NCBI GenBank assembly: GCA_031267175.1
Contig: JAIRZP010000155.1
Coordinates: forward strand, 1 to 25,994
DNA length: 25,994 bases
Direction of reading: 5' to 3'
From: Coriobacteriales bacterium
GTDB lineage: Bacteria; Actinomycetota; Coriobacteriia; Coriobacteriales; UBA8131
Shown here: positions 15,324-23,567 of the stretch, one piece after another
Numbering within the stretch: the first letter of the stretch is position 1
Layout: each line of letters starts with the position of its first letter
Notes under the pieces: model-generated
Told to the model about the DNA's origin: nothing
The model's database searches: none
The model's input: only the letters and a program-made list of their open reading frames with translations
Program-made: the position numbers and the translations under genes

Positions 15324-18011
15324 GTGACAGACACACCCAAAACACAAGAACTGGATCTGAGCGGATCCACCGTCAAACCGGCCGAGATGGCCATGGAGAT
15401 GCGTCAGAGCTTCCTCGAGTACGCCATGAGCGTCATCGTCGCCCGGGCTCTGCCTGACGTACGCGACGGCCTCAAGCCCGTGCACCGGCGCATACTCTAC
15501 GCCATGCACGAGAGCGGTATCACGCCGGGCAAGCCGCACAAGAAAAGCGCCTGGACCGTGGGAGAGGTCATCGGTAAATACCATCCCCACGGCGATGTGG
15601 CGGTCTATGACACGATGGTGCGTCTGGCCCAGGACTTCTCGCTGCGCGTGCCGCTCGTCGACGGGCACGGTAACTTCGGTTCGGTGGACGGTGAGCGGGC
15701 AGCGGCCATGCGCTACACCGAGGCCCGCCTCGACAAGGCGGCCATGGATCTGCTCCGCGACCTCGACAAGGACACCGTAGACTGGCAGCCCAACTACGAC
15801 GAGTCTCTGCAGGAGCCCAGTGTGTTGCCGTCCCGATTTCCCAATCTGCTCGTCAACGGCTCCTCCGGCATTGCCGTGGGCATGGCCACGAATATCCCCC
15901 AGCACAACCTCGGTGAGGTCGTAGACGCCGTAAGCCTCCTCCTCGACAACGAACAGGCCACCCTCGACGATGTCATGCAGGTGCTGCCCGGGCCGGACTT
16001 TCCCACCGGCGCGTTGATCATGGGCAAAAACGGCATTCGCGAGGCCTACGAGACAGGCCGCGGCTCGCTCACGCTCCGCACCAGGGAGCGCCTCGAAAAG
16101 ACCAGTTCGGGTCGCGAGCGCATTATCATCTATGAGTTTCCGTATATGGTCAATCGCGCCAAGCTCGAAGAGAAGATCAACGAGCTCATGCGCGACAAAA
16201 AGCTCCCCGAGATAAGCGTATGCCGCGACGAGAGCGACCGCAACGGCATCCGCTTTCTCATAGAGCTCAAGAGTGGTGCTATTGCCCAGGTGCTGCTCAA
16301 CAAGCTCTACAAGCTCACCCAGATGCAGACCACCTTTGGCGTCAATATGCTGGCGCTCGTGGACAGCACGCCCCGGCAGCTCAGCCTCATGGAGATGCTG
16401 CACCACTATATCGCGCACCAGGAAGAGGTGCTGGTACGCCGCACGCGCTTTGACCTCAAGAAGGCCGAGGAGCGGGCCCATATCCTCGACGGCCTCCTGA
16501 TAGCGCTTGACAACATCGATGAGGTCATCAGGATAATCAGGAGTTCAAAAGACGATAACGAGGCCCGTACGCGCCTGATGGAACGCTTTGGCCTCACGCA
16601 GCCACAGACCGATGCCATTCTGGAAATGCGCCTGAGACGCCTCACCGGCCTGGAATACGATAAGATTGCCGCTGAGTTGACCCAGCTCCGCGAGCGCATA
16701 AGCTACTTCAAGACCCTGCTCCAAAGCCGTCAGATGCAGCACGACGTGCTCAAGGAGGAGTTGCTTGAAATCAAGAATCGCCTCTCCAACAAGCGCCGCA
16801 CCGAGCTGGCCAACGATGCCAAGGACCTTGAGGTGGAGGATCTCATTGCCGAGGAGGACATGGTCGTGACTGTAACGTCCTCGGGCTATGTCAAGCGGCT
16901 GCCGGTTGCCACCTACCGTCAACAGAAGCGTGGCGGCAAGGGGCTGCAGGGCGTCAACCTCAAGAGCGAGGACTTCGTGGAGCATCTCTTTGTGGCCTCC
17001 ACGCACGACTACATGCTGTTCTTCTCCACGCGAGGCAAGGTCTATCGTCTCAAGGTGCATGAGCTGCCGGTGGGCAGTCGTCACGCGCGCGGCACGGCCA
17101 TCGTCAACCTCCTCCCCTTTGAACAGGACGAGAAGATTGCCGCCATCATTGCCACCAAGGAGTTCCCGGAAAACGAGTACCTGCTCTTTGCCACCAGCGG
17201 CGGCATGACAAAAAAGACGGCCATGAGCGCGTACCGTAACTCGCGCCGCGACGGCCTCATCGCCATCAATCTGCGCGAGGGTGACAGCCTCATTGCCGTG
17301 CGCCGTGTCAAGGAGGGCGAGCGCGTGCTCATGGTGGCCTCCAATGGCAAGGCAATCTGCTGGGACGAGAAAGAGGCCCGGCCGATGGGCCGCGACACCA
17401 TGGGTGTCAAGGGCATGGCCACGTCTGAGGGCGCGGAAGTCATCGGTATGGAGGTGGCTCGCCTGGGCGCGGAGCTGCTTGTCATTACCGAGAAGGGCTA
17501 TGGCAAACGCACGCCGGTCGAGGACTATCCGCTGCACCATCGGGGCGGCCAGGGCGTGTACACCATCCAGATGACAGCCAAAAAAGGTCCGCTCGTTGCC
17601 ATGAGGATCATCATGCCGGGCCAGGAGCTCATGATAATCAGCCTGGAAGGCGTCATGATCCGCGTCAAGTCCACCGACATCTCACTCCAGGGGCGTGCAA
17701 CCCAGGGCGTGCGCATCATGAACGTCGGAGAGAACGACCGCGTCACTGCGGTGGCCCGCATTGCCACCTCGCGCAAGACCGGCAGAGATGAGGATGCGGA
17801 TGCTGACGAGGGCGTTACAGCTGAGGGCGTTGCAGGTGAGGATGCCGAGGTGGGCCCAGCAGGCGAAGCACATCTGGAGTTGTTTAATGCCGAAAACGGT
17901 GAGGGTGCAGGCTTTACAGCTGAGGATGCCGAGGCTGAGGACGGTATTGAGGCTCCTGCTCCTGCAGGCGAGGACGACGCAGCCGCCCCCTCTGTGCCGA
18001 GTGCTAGGTAA
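15324..18011 (+). CDS. gyrA: DNA gyrase subunit A
   Basis: The 895-residue protein starts at GTG 15324, with GGGGAG about 6 nt upstream; the frame is open further but overlaps gyrB. Catalytic tyrosine Y131 lies in AAAMRYTEARL. The C-terminal beta-pinwheel contains the GyrA box as QKRGGKG, marking gyrase rather than topo IV. The region homologous to the quinolone-resistance region reads YHPHGDVAVYDTMVRLAQ, with Val92 where E. coli has Ser83; Asp96 (E. coli Asp87) is kept. The final 70-80 residues are an acidic Ala/Glu/Gly-rich tail built from repeated 'aEg/edAe' units. The stop overlaps the convergent DUF151 gene by 8 nt. Confidence 0.97.
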   Translation: MTDTPKTQELDLSGSTVKPAEMAMEMRQSFLEYAMSVIVARALPDVRDGLKPVHRRILYAMHESGITPGKPHKKSAWTVGEVIGKYHPHGDVAVYDTMVRLAQDFSLRVPLVDGHGNFGSVDGERAAAMRYTEARLDKAAMDLLRDLDKDTVDWQPNYDESLQEPSVLPSRFPNLLVNGSSGIAVGMATNIPQHNLGEVVDAVSLLLDNEQATLDDVMQVLPGPDFPTGALIMGKNGIREAYETGRGSLTLRTRERLEKTSSGRERIIIYEFPYMVNRAKLEEKINELMRDKKLPEISVCRDESDRNGIRFLIELKSGAIAQVLLNKLYKLTQMQTTFGVNMLALVDSTPRQLSLMEMLHHYIAHQEEVLVRRTRFDLKKAEERAHILDGLLIALDNIDEVIRIIRSSKDDNEARTRLMERFGLTQPQTDAILEMRLRRLTGLEYDKIAAELTQLRERISYFKTLLQSRQMQHDVLKEELLEIKNRLSNKRRTELANDAKDLEVEDLIAEEDMVVTVTSSGYVKRLPVATYRQQKRGGKGLQGVNLKSEDFVEHLFVASTHDYMLFFSTRGKVYRLKVHELPVGSRHARGTAIVNLLPFEQDEKIAAIIATKEFPENEYLLFATSGGMTKKTAMSAYRNSRRDGLIAINLREGDSLIAVRRVKEGERVLMVASNGKAICWDEKEARPMGRDTMGVKGMATSEGAEVIGMEVARLGAELLVITEKGYGKRTPVEDYPLHHRGGQGVYTIQMTAKKGPLVAMRIIMPGQELMIISLEGVMIRVKSTDISLQGRATQGVRIMNVGENDRVTAVARIATSRKTGRDEDADADEGVTAEGVAGEDAEVGPAGEAHLELFNAENGEGAGFTAEDAEAEDGIEAPAPAGEDDAAAPSVPSAR

Positions 18012-18558
18012 AATCCTCCGGAGAGACGGACTCGATAAAGGAATGAAAGCGTTCCATCTCGTCGGCGGAGCCGTAGAGCAGCTCGCCTGCCCCGGTGACC
18101 TTGACTCTGAACCGGCGTGCTGCGGCGTTCATCACATCCTCGTCCACGAAGATACGGGCACCGGTGCGTATGGCCAGTGCGATGGAGTCGGAAGGGCGGG
18201 CGTCGATGGATATCATGCGGCCACCCCGGTCAAGGCAGATACTGGCAAAGAAGGTTGCGTCCATGACCCGGTCAATCACCACCTGCTCCACTCGGGAGCC
18301 CAGGGTGCCAATGACGCTGGCCAGCAGGTCATGGGCCAGGGGCCGCACGCGAGGCCGGTTCTCCAGAAGGAGCATGATGGCCTCGGCCTCGTTATGCCCA
18401 ATCCATATGGGAAGCAACTGGGGCCCGGCAACGTCCGTGGAGCCAGACGCGCCCGAGGCTTCTGTGGCACGGCTGGCAGAGCCCTTCTCCGCAAGGACGA
18501 TAACGGAGGGGGCCTGTGGGTGGGCAACAACAACGGTAAAGATGCTTACTTCAATCAT
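18004..18558 (-). CDS. DUF151 (bifunctional-nuclease-domain) protein
   Basis: The 184-residue protein has the DUF151/BFN pattern: LLPIWIGHNEAEAI (about 48-61), a middle helix region, and ISIDARPSDSIALAIRTGARIFV (about 114-136), followed by an FxSFIESVSPEDF tail. Members are described as having nuclease activity in plants, but bacterial roles are poorly known. An insertion of Ala/Ser/Gly (about 26-43) interrupts the N-terminal strand region. It runs opposite to gyrA and diverges from dnaX across 124 nt. The start at 18558 has only a weak SD. Confidence 0.8.
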   Translation of the reverse strand: MIEVSIFTVVVAHPQAPSVIVLAEKGSASRATEASGASGSTDVAGPQLLPIWIGHNEAEAIMLLLENRPRVRPLAHDLLASVIGTLGSRVEQVVIDRVMDATFFASICLDRGGRMISIDARPSDSIALAIRTGARIFVDEDVMNAAARRFRVKVTGAGELLYGSADEMERFHSFIESVSPEDFT

Positions 18559-18602
18559 GTCAGAGAATTACCTTACTCCTGTCAAATCACAAGCTGCTTT
18601 GA

Positions 18603-18621
18603 TTTGCTAGTATATAGCAAA
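18603..18621. promoter_or_regulatory. Palindrome between the DUF151 gene and dnaX
   Basis: TTTGCTA (18603-18609) and TAGCAAA (18615-18621) are perfect inverted repeats around GTATA. The centre, TAGTATATAGC, is -10-like. It lies in the short divergent gap and could be an operator for one or both genes. Confidence 0.4.
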
Positions 18622-18682
18622 CGAAGAAATCGCAGGCTTGCCGTCTGCCCAACCACCTCTCTGCACTAAGGAGCCAAAACCC

Positions 18683-20491
18683 GTGGCACGTTCTCTCTAT
18701 AACAAATACCGCCCCCAGACCTTCAAGGATGTCGTGGGACAGGACCATGTGGAAAAGACCCTCATCAATGCCGTGGAAAAGAACAAGGTCAGTCACGCCT
18801 ACCTGTTCTGTGGTCCGCGCGGCACCGGCAAGACCACCACGGCGCGCATCCTCGCCAAGGCCCTGCTCTGCAGCAAGGCACCTACGGCCACGCCCGATGG
18901 CAGCTGTGAGCAGTGCCTCGAGATTTCGGAGGGCATTCATCCCGACGTGTACGAGCTGGATGCCGCGTCGCGCACGGGGGTAGACAATGTGCGAGAAGAA
19001 ATCATCGGCCGCGTGAGTTTTGCCCCGACGCGAGGCAGCTACAAGATATACATCATCGACGAGGTGCACATGCTCTCCACAGCGGCCTTTAACGCGCTGC
19101 TCAAGACGCTGGAAGAGCCGCCCTCCCACGTGGTGTTTGTGCTCTGCACCACCGACGTGCACAAGGTACCGGACACGGTACAGGCACGCTGCCAGCGCTT
19201 TGACTTCAAGCCGCTCGCTGCGAGCGAGATTGTTGGCCGCCTCAGGTATATCTGTGAGCGGGAGGGCTTTGACGCCGAGCCGGCCGCCCTCGAACTCATT
19301 GCCCTGCGTTCGCGCGGCGGTATGCGCGACGCCATCCGATCCCTGGAGCAGGCAGCGGTGTTCAGCGGGGGAAGCATAAGCTACGCCGCGGCGGAGAGCC
19401 TGCTGGGCATGGTGGACGCTGAGCAACTGTTCACTCTCTGCGACAGCCTGGCTGCCGGGGATGTTGCCGCTGCCTTCAGCTGGGTGGCCGGATACGTGCA
19501 GAGCGGCTCGGACATTGCCATTTTGGTCAACGACCTGGCCGCTCACGTGCGCAATCTCTATGCGGTGAGCGTGTCGCAGGGTTCGGACGCACAGCTTGCG
19601 AGCGCACTGGAGCTGGATGCCGCTTCTCTGCCGAGGCTCCGCGAGCAGGCCCGTCGGTTCAGCGCGCCGGACCGGTTGGCCTGGATGCTCACCCAGACCG
19701 GCGCGCTCTCGGCGGAGCTCAAGAACGCGGCCAATGCCCGCCTGGCCCTGGAGATAGCGTTAACGCGTATGGTGCGCCCAGAGAGCGAGCTGAGCCTGGA
19801 GGCCCTGGCGGCACGCGTTGCAGAGCTGGAGGCGCGGCTTCTGGCAGGCGCAGAACCGAGAGAACCCGCGCGTAGGGAGGGGACGGGGCTGGGGACCCAC
19901 GAACCCCAGGAGGATCGCAGCCCCGCATCGCCCCCTACGGATGCGTCCCAAGAACCGCTTCCCGAACAAACCGAGTCCGTGTCCTCACCCTCTGTCGTTG
20001 CTGAGGATGAGGGGCAGGCGCTGTGGCGTCGGTGGAACAACGTCGTCAATGCGATAAAACAGGAAAAGCGCAGTGTTGCTGCCAACCTCGGTGGCGCGGC
20101 ACCCCGTCTGAGCAGCGATGGCACGCGTCTTGCCATAGAACTGCCGGCAGGTGCCACCACCTCAAAACAGTATCTGAACACCGATGCCAACAAAGCGCTG
20201 CTCAACAAAGCGGTGGAGAAGGTATTTGGCAGGCCCCTGCAGCTTGCGGTGTCGGTCGCGACCTCGGCTGCGGCAGCGGGGCCCGAGCCCTTCCCAGCGC
20301 CTGAACCGTTTGAAGTGGAACCAGAGGCGTGGGCAACAGAGCCCGAGCCTTTCCCAGAACCCCAACCTCAGCCTGCCAAAGCATCCGAGCCCCAGTCCGC
20401 CGCGCGGCCCGAGCCGAGCAAAGAAGAGCTGGACAGCATTCTCAGCAACAGCATGGGCAGCCCCATACAGTTTGAAGACCACGTTGCATAG
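18683..20491 (+). CDS. dnaX: DNA polymerase III subunits gamma/tau
   Basis: The 602-residue clamp-loader ATPase starts at GTG 18683, with AAGGAG about 9 nt upstream. Motifs are Walker A GPRGTGKT (44-51), Walker B IIDEVHML, and the KTLEEPPSHVVFVLCTT sensor region. The zinc module reads C63...PDGSC75EQC78: the second of the usual four cysteines is Asp72. Residues about 380-430 and 540-600 are low-complexity (Pro/Glu/Ser), and the C-terminus ends SMGSPIQFEDHVA. It loads DnaN and organises the polymerase. I saw no obvious slippery A-run for a gamma-tau frameshift. It heads a dnaX-ybaB-recR operon. Confidence 0.96.
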   Translation: MARSLYNKYRPQTFKDVVGQDHVEKTLINAVEKNKVSHAYLFCGPRGTGKTTTARILAKALLCSKAPTATPDGSCEQCLEISEGIHPDVYELDAASRTGVDNVREEIIGRVSFAPTRGSYKIYIIDEVHMLSTAAFNALLKTLEEPPSHVVFVLCTTDVHKVPDTVQARCQRFDFKPLAASEIVGRLRYICEREGFDAEPAALELIALRSRGGMRDAIRSLEQAAVFSGGSISYAAAESLLGMVDAEQLFTLCDSLAAGDVAAAFSWVAGYVQSGSDIAILVNDLAAHVRNLYAVSVSQGSDAQLASALELDAASLPRLREQARRFSAPDRLAWMLTQTGALSAELKNAANARLALEIALTRMVRPESELSLEALAARVAELEARLLAGAEPREPARREGTGLGTHEPQEDRSPASPPTDASQEPLPEQTESVSSPSVVAEDEGQALWRRWNNVVNAIKQEKRSVAANLGGAAPRLSSDGTRLAIELPAGATTSKQYLNTDANKALLNKAVEKVFGRPLQLAVSVATSAAAAGPEPFPAPEPFEVEPEAWATEPEPFPEPQPQPAKASEPQSAARPEPSKEELDSILSNSMGSPIQFEDHVA

Positions 20492-20525
20492 CAACCCTTC
20501 CCACAAAACACCAGAAAGGATAACC

Positions 20526-20840
20526 ATGGCCCAGATGAACATGCAGAAGATGATGAAGGAAGCCCGCAAGATGCAGGAGGAGGTTGCGAGGGCACAGGAG
20601 GAGGTCGTGCTCCTGGAGGCAGAGGGCACAGCGGGCGGCGGGGCGGTCAAGGCCGTAGCCTCGGGTAACGGGCGCATCAAACAGCTGGACATCAGCCCCG
20701 ATGCCATCGACCCGGACGACGCCGAAATGCTTGAGGATCTGGTGCTTTCCGCCGTCAACGAGGCATTGGGCAACGTGAGCGAACTGGCCCAGATGCGCAT
20801 GGACGCGGCCACCGGAGGCTTTAACCTCCCCGGGTTCTAA
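20526..20840 (+). CDS. ybaB: YbaB/EbfC nucleoid-associated protein
   Basis: The 104-residue protein has the family layout: a Met-rich start (MAQMNMQKMMKEARKMQEEV), a helical VARAQEEV segment, a GGGAVKAVASGNGRIKQLDI beta core, and a C-terminal ALGNVSELAQMRMDAATGGF region. These dimers bind DNA and are nearly always between dnaX and recR, as here. SD AAAGGA is 5 nt upstream of the ATG. The gap to dnaX is 34 nt. Confidence 0.94.
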   Translation: MAQMNMQKMMKEARKMQEEVARAQEEVVLLEAEGTAGGGAVKAVASGNGRIKQLDISPDAIDPDDAEMLEDLVLSAVNEALGNVSELAQMRMDAATGGFNLPGF

Positions 20841-20873
20841 GCCCACGGCCACGGCATAGGACGTATCACACAC

Positions 20874-21479
20874 ATGGCACAGGCTGCATCAATCCAAAGG
20901 CTTTTGAGTGAGCTGGAGCGTCTTCCGGGCATCGGCCCCAAGAGCGCCCAGCGCATCATGTACTGGCTGCTCAACAACGAGCCGGTGGAGTCTCAGCGCT
21001 TGGCCGAGGCCCTCGTTGAGGTAAGTGAGACCGTGCGTTTCTGCGAGCGCTGCTTCAACTATGCCGAGGACACGCTGTGTCCGCTCTGCAGCGCGGCCGA
21101 CAGAGGCCATCGCAACGCTGTCCAGATATGTGTCGTGAGCGAGCCGCGCGACATAGTGGCCATAGAGCGCACCAACGAATTCAACGGCGTCTACCACGTG
21201 TTGGGGGGAGCCATCTCTCCCCTCGACGGCATCGGCCCCGGCGACCTCCATGTGCGCGAGCTGCTGGAGCGCCTGGCAGACAACAGCATGGAAGAGGTGG
21301 TGCTGGCCACCAATCCCAACGTGGAGGGCGAGACCACGGCAGTCTATCTGGCCCGCCTCATAAAGCCCCTGGGCATCAAGTGCACCCGCCTTGCCAGCGG
21401 CCTGCCGGTAGGCGGAGACCTCGAGTTTGCCGACGAGGTAACGCTCGGCCGGGCCATCGAGAGCAGGGTTGAGTTGTAG
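20874..21479 (+). CDS. recR: Recombination mediator RecR
   Basis: The 201-residue protein has an N-terminal helix-hairpin-helix (LPGIGPKSAQRIMYWLL, about 18-34). A Cys4 zinc finger (CERCFNYAEDTLCPLC, about 57-72) and a Toprim domain (ICVVSEPRDIVAIERTNEF) follow. The C-terminus has GGDLEFADEVTLGRAIESR. It acts with RecF/RecO to load RecA on gapped DNA. Length is typical. It is the third gene of the dnaX operon, 33 nt after ybaB, with only a weak SD (AGGACG). Confidence 0.96.
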   Translation: MAQAASIQRLLSELERLPGIGPKSAQRIMYWLLNNEPVESQRLAEALVEVSETVRFCERCFNYAEDTLCPLCSAADRGHRNAVQICVVSEPRDIVAIERTNEFNGVYHVLGGAISPLDGIGPGDLHVRELLERLADNSMEEVVLATNPNVEGETTAVYLARLIKPLGIKCTRLASGLPVGGDLEFADEVTLGRAIESRVEL

Positions 21480-21554
21480 GGCAGCGCCCCGCCCCGCCTC
21501 CCTCTCTCCTGTCCTGCTCTCCCAGCCCTGGCACCATCTCAGTGCGGGCAGACG

Positions 21555-22844
21555 TTACCGAGTATGCGCAGGCTTGTTTCCCCAGTAGAAGCTCAGGAAG
21601 GGCCGTTGGTGGTGCCTGAGTTCGTGGTCGGGGTCTTTGGGGGAGAGGGCAGCGTCGAGCCCGGCAAGGCCAATCTCCAGGGCCGCGTCGGGACGTCGCA
21701 GGAACCCCTCCACCGCACCCATGGCTGCGAGTGCGTTGCCGCCCTGCTGGGTGAGATAGCGCACGGACTGTACCAGCTCGCGCGCGGTCTCGGCGTGTTG
21801 GGCCGCACCGAGGGACGTCAGCAGGCGCACGTTGGCCTTCTCCTGTCCGTAGGCCTGTCCCGCCAGGAGCATGGGTGTCTCGGTACAGATACACTCGGTT
21901 ACCGTGAGGCCGCCGGGCTTGCAGATGGCAAAATCACTGGCCGCCATGAGCTTGGCAACATCCTCGGTATAGCCCACGACGCTGGCATTGTGCAGCTGGA
22001 GTTCTTCAAAGCGCGCGTGCAGCTGGTTGGCATAATCGCTGTCGCGGCCCACCATGAAGAGCAGGTGCACCTTGTCTAACGCGGCCAGGTCTGGCAGTGC
22101 CTTGTCGAGCAGCGCCCTGAAGCGCACGTATGGACGCGGGAGCGTGGCACCTGCCAGCACCAGGGCAATCTGCCGATCCTCCGGCCCCTCCCAGGCGCGG
22201 CGCACGGCCTCCCTGTCATATCCTACCCGAAATTCACTGCGTGCCGGCAGCCCCGTCACACGGATACGCTCCTCCTCCACCTTGCGCGCGCGCAAGGTCT
22301 CGGCCATGCTCTCGGTGGCCACGCAGAAGATGTCGGTATAGCGGTGCGGCCACATCCCCTCAACCTCATAGTCGGTAGGCACACAGATGATGGAGTAATC
22401 CTGTTTGGTAATCATGCGGGCACCCACGGCAACATTGGCCGCGGTAATGTGGGTACAGATGACGGCCACGGGCTTATGCTCGCGCACCCAGCGGGTAAAG
22501 GCCGGAAACATCACGTGGCTCCAGACCGTGCCGCCTCCCCAGATAAGCCGCCCGGTGAGCCAATAACGCCAGGTCAGGTCGTAGACGGGCCGGGTAGGGC
22601 CGGTAAACATGGAGGCGGTCTTGTCGCCGTCAAACCTGATGCGGCCAAAGTCGAGGATGTCAAGCAACTCCACCTCAACGCCAGCCGTAAAGGAAGGGAA
22701 GCGCTCGACGCAGGCATCGCTCAACTGCGCCACCGCTGCCGCAATGGCCTCCGCTGCAACCTTGTGACCGCTGCCCACACTGGCGTGAACCACGGCAATC
22801 TTTTGAACAGGGCTGACAACCAGCCCAGAAACTGCCTCTGTCAT
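21555..22844 (-). CDS. Diacylglycerol glycosyltransferase-like protein (MGDG synthase / UgtP family)
   Basis: The 429-residue GT28-type protein has an N-terminal MGDG-synthase domain: IAVVHASVGSGHKVAAEAI (16-34), with GSGHK contacting substrate. The C-terminal nucleotide-sugar domain carries VGRDSDYANQL, VVGYTEDVAKLMAASDF and the family motif KPGGLTVTECICTETPML, then GQEKAN. It probably transfers hexose from UDP-sugar to diacylglycerol, making glycolipid anchors; the exact sugar is unknown. The frame is open to 23165, but the domain begins just after the ATG at 22844. No SD precedes that ATG. TATACT ends 7 nt upstream of it, suggesting a leaderless mRNA. Confidence 0.82.
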   Translation of the reverse strand: MTEAVSGLVVSPVQKIAVVHASVGSGHKVAAEAIAAAVAQLSDACVERFPSFTAGVEVELLDILDFGRIRFDGDKTASMFTGPTRPVYDLTWRYWLTGRLIWGGGTVWSHVMFPAFTRWVREHKPVAVICTHITAANVAVGARMITKQDYSIICVPTDYEVEGMWPHRYTDIFCVATESMAETLRARKVEEERIRVTGLPARSEFRVGYDREAVRRAWEGPEDRQIALVLAGATLPRPYVRFRALLDKALPDLAALDKVHLLFMVGRDSDYANQLHARFEELQLHNASVVGYTEDVAKLMAASDFAICKPGGLTVTECICTETPMLLAGQAYGQEKANVRLLTSLGAAQHAETARELVQSVRYLTQQGGNALAAMGAVEGFLRRPDAALEIGLAGLDAALSPKDPDHELRHHQRPFLSFYWGNKPAHTR

Positions 22845-22921
22845 GCGGATAAGTATACCGCAGAGCACAGCCAGGATCGACTTTTGTATAAGGTTCGTGT
22901 GTTGGGACAATGTCACTATGA

Positions 22922-23010
22922 TACAATACCGCATAAGGAGCCACGACAAGACAGCAAGCCAGTCTCGCCAAAGCCCAGGGAAAGAGACAAAAATGAAGGG
23001 TGGGAACACG
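22922..23010 (+). promoter_or_regulatory. PKPG unit 1: promoter and shared leader
   Basis: TGATACAAT (extended -10; TACAAT 22922-22927) is followed by a leader containing GGAGCCACGACA, AGCAAGCC and CCAAAGCCCAGGG, ending 23010. The same blocks precede units 2 and 3. The paired stem seen in the other leaders is degraded here. Confidence 0.5.
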
Positions 23011-23146
23011 ATGTTCGAGCCAAAGTCAAAGGCCCCAAAGCCAGGCGCGGCGGCGACGGGTGCTCTTGGGCTGGGAAGGTAATCCACTTGCGGCTTACAA
23101 CCCAGATGCTGGATATGAGGTCTACCACTTGTTAAACTTTGCATAA
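23011..23146 (+). pseudogene. PKPG-family unit 1: degenerate small gene
   Basis: ATG 23011 opens a 23-residue frame, MFEPKSKAPKPG then AAATGALGLGR, stopping at 23082. Immediately after, in another frame, comes NPLAAYNPDAGYEVYHLLNF, ending at TAA 23144. The AGYEVYH block is shared with the end of unit 2 (…SGAGYEVYHII…). So the beginning and end of a related gene are present, but the middle is almost wholly missing and the two parts differ by one base in frame. No homopolymer is present here. Function is unknown. Confidence 0.5.
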
Positions 23147-23231
23147 GATGCCATCCGCAGTACATTACTGAGGCGGCACTCGCCGATCTTCGCTAACCAT
23201 GCCTGGTGAGCACCCAATTGATCGGTGACAG

Positions 23232-23567
23232 CTATAGCTCTTCCAGATGCATGCTGTCATGGGGAGAGCGGCCTTGGGTGTGTTGGAGCAGGGCGAACTC
23301 GTCGTATTCCGGGATGCCCAGAGACGCGAGTATCTGGTTGATGTTCTGGCGGTTGGGCGGCACAAGGCGGTCTCTCACCCAGGCAAGGGACTGCCGTTCG
23401 TTGAGATTGTAGGCGCCTTGCTGGATGTAGAGCGCCAGTGACAGGGGAGTGTCGTCCCAGCTGCGCTTGGGATTGATCTCCAGGTGCCAGGCAGCGGTTT
23501 CTGGCGCATAGCTCAGCGTACCAAAGTCTACGCCGGCATCATCGGTTATCAAGTAGTACCTGAGCAT
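23232..23567 (-). CDS. HipS-like / HipA N-subdomain protein, partner of the kinase
   Basis: The 111-residue protein resembles the N-terminal subdomain of HipA, found alone in HipBST systems as the antitoxin HipS. It shows a GTLSYAPETAAWHLEI strand region and DTPLSLALYI (the 'PLSLSLP' motif). RDRLVPPNRQNINQILASLGI is the equivalent of 'LLPE..R..ia...gi', followed by YDEFALLQHTQG. AAGGA lies about 8 nt upstream of the ATG at 23567. It overlaps the kinase gene by 29 nt and follows it in the operon, the reverse of the E. coli hipB-hipS-hipT order. No hipB-like HTH gene is visible. A neutralising role is an inference from the family. Confidence 0.65.
   Translation of the reverse strand: MLRYYLITDDAGVDFGTLSYAPETAAWHLEINPKRSWDDTPLSLALYIQQGAYNLNERQSLAWVRDRLVPPNRQNINQILASLGIPEYDEFALLQHTQGRSPHDSMHLEEL

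Noticed and set aside
18683..20491. Programmed frameshift making a short gamma form of DnaX
   Set aside because: No A-AAA-AAG-like slippery run was seen in the middle of the gene.
22936..23010. Cyclic-di-GMP (GEMM-I) riboswitch in the PKPG leaders
   Set aside because: CACGACA, GCAAGCC and AAAGCC recall GEMM-I, but in unit 3 the middle is a simple GGCAAG/CTTGCC hairpin and the second GEMM stem is missing. Kept only as something to scan with Infernal.
22344..23135. 263-residue plus-strand frame across the glycosyltransferase
   Set aside because: Antisense shadow of a well-supported gene, with no motif.
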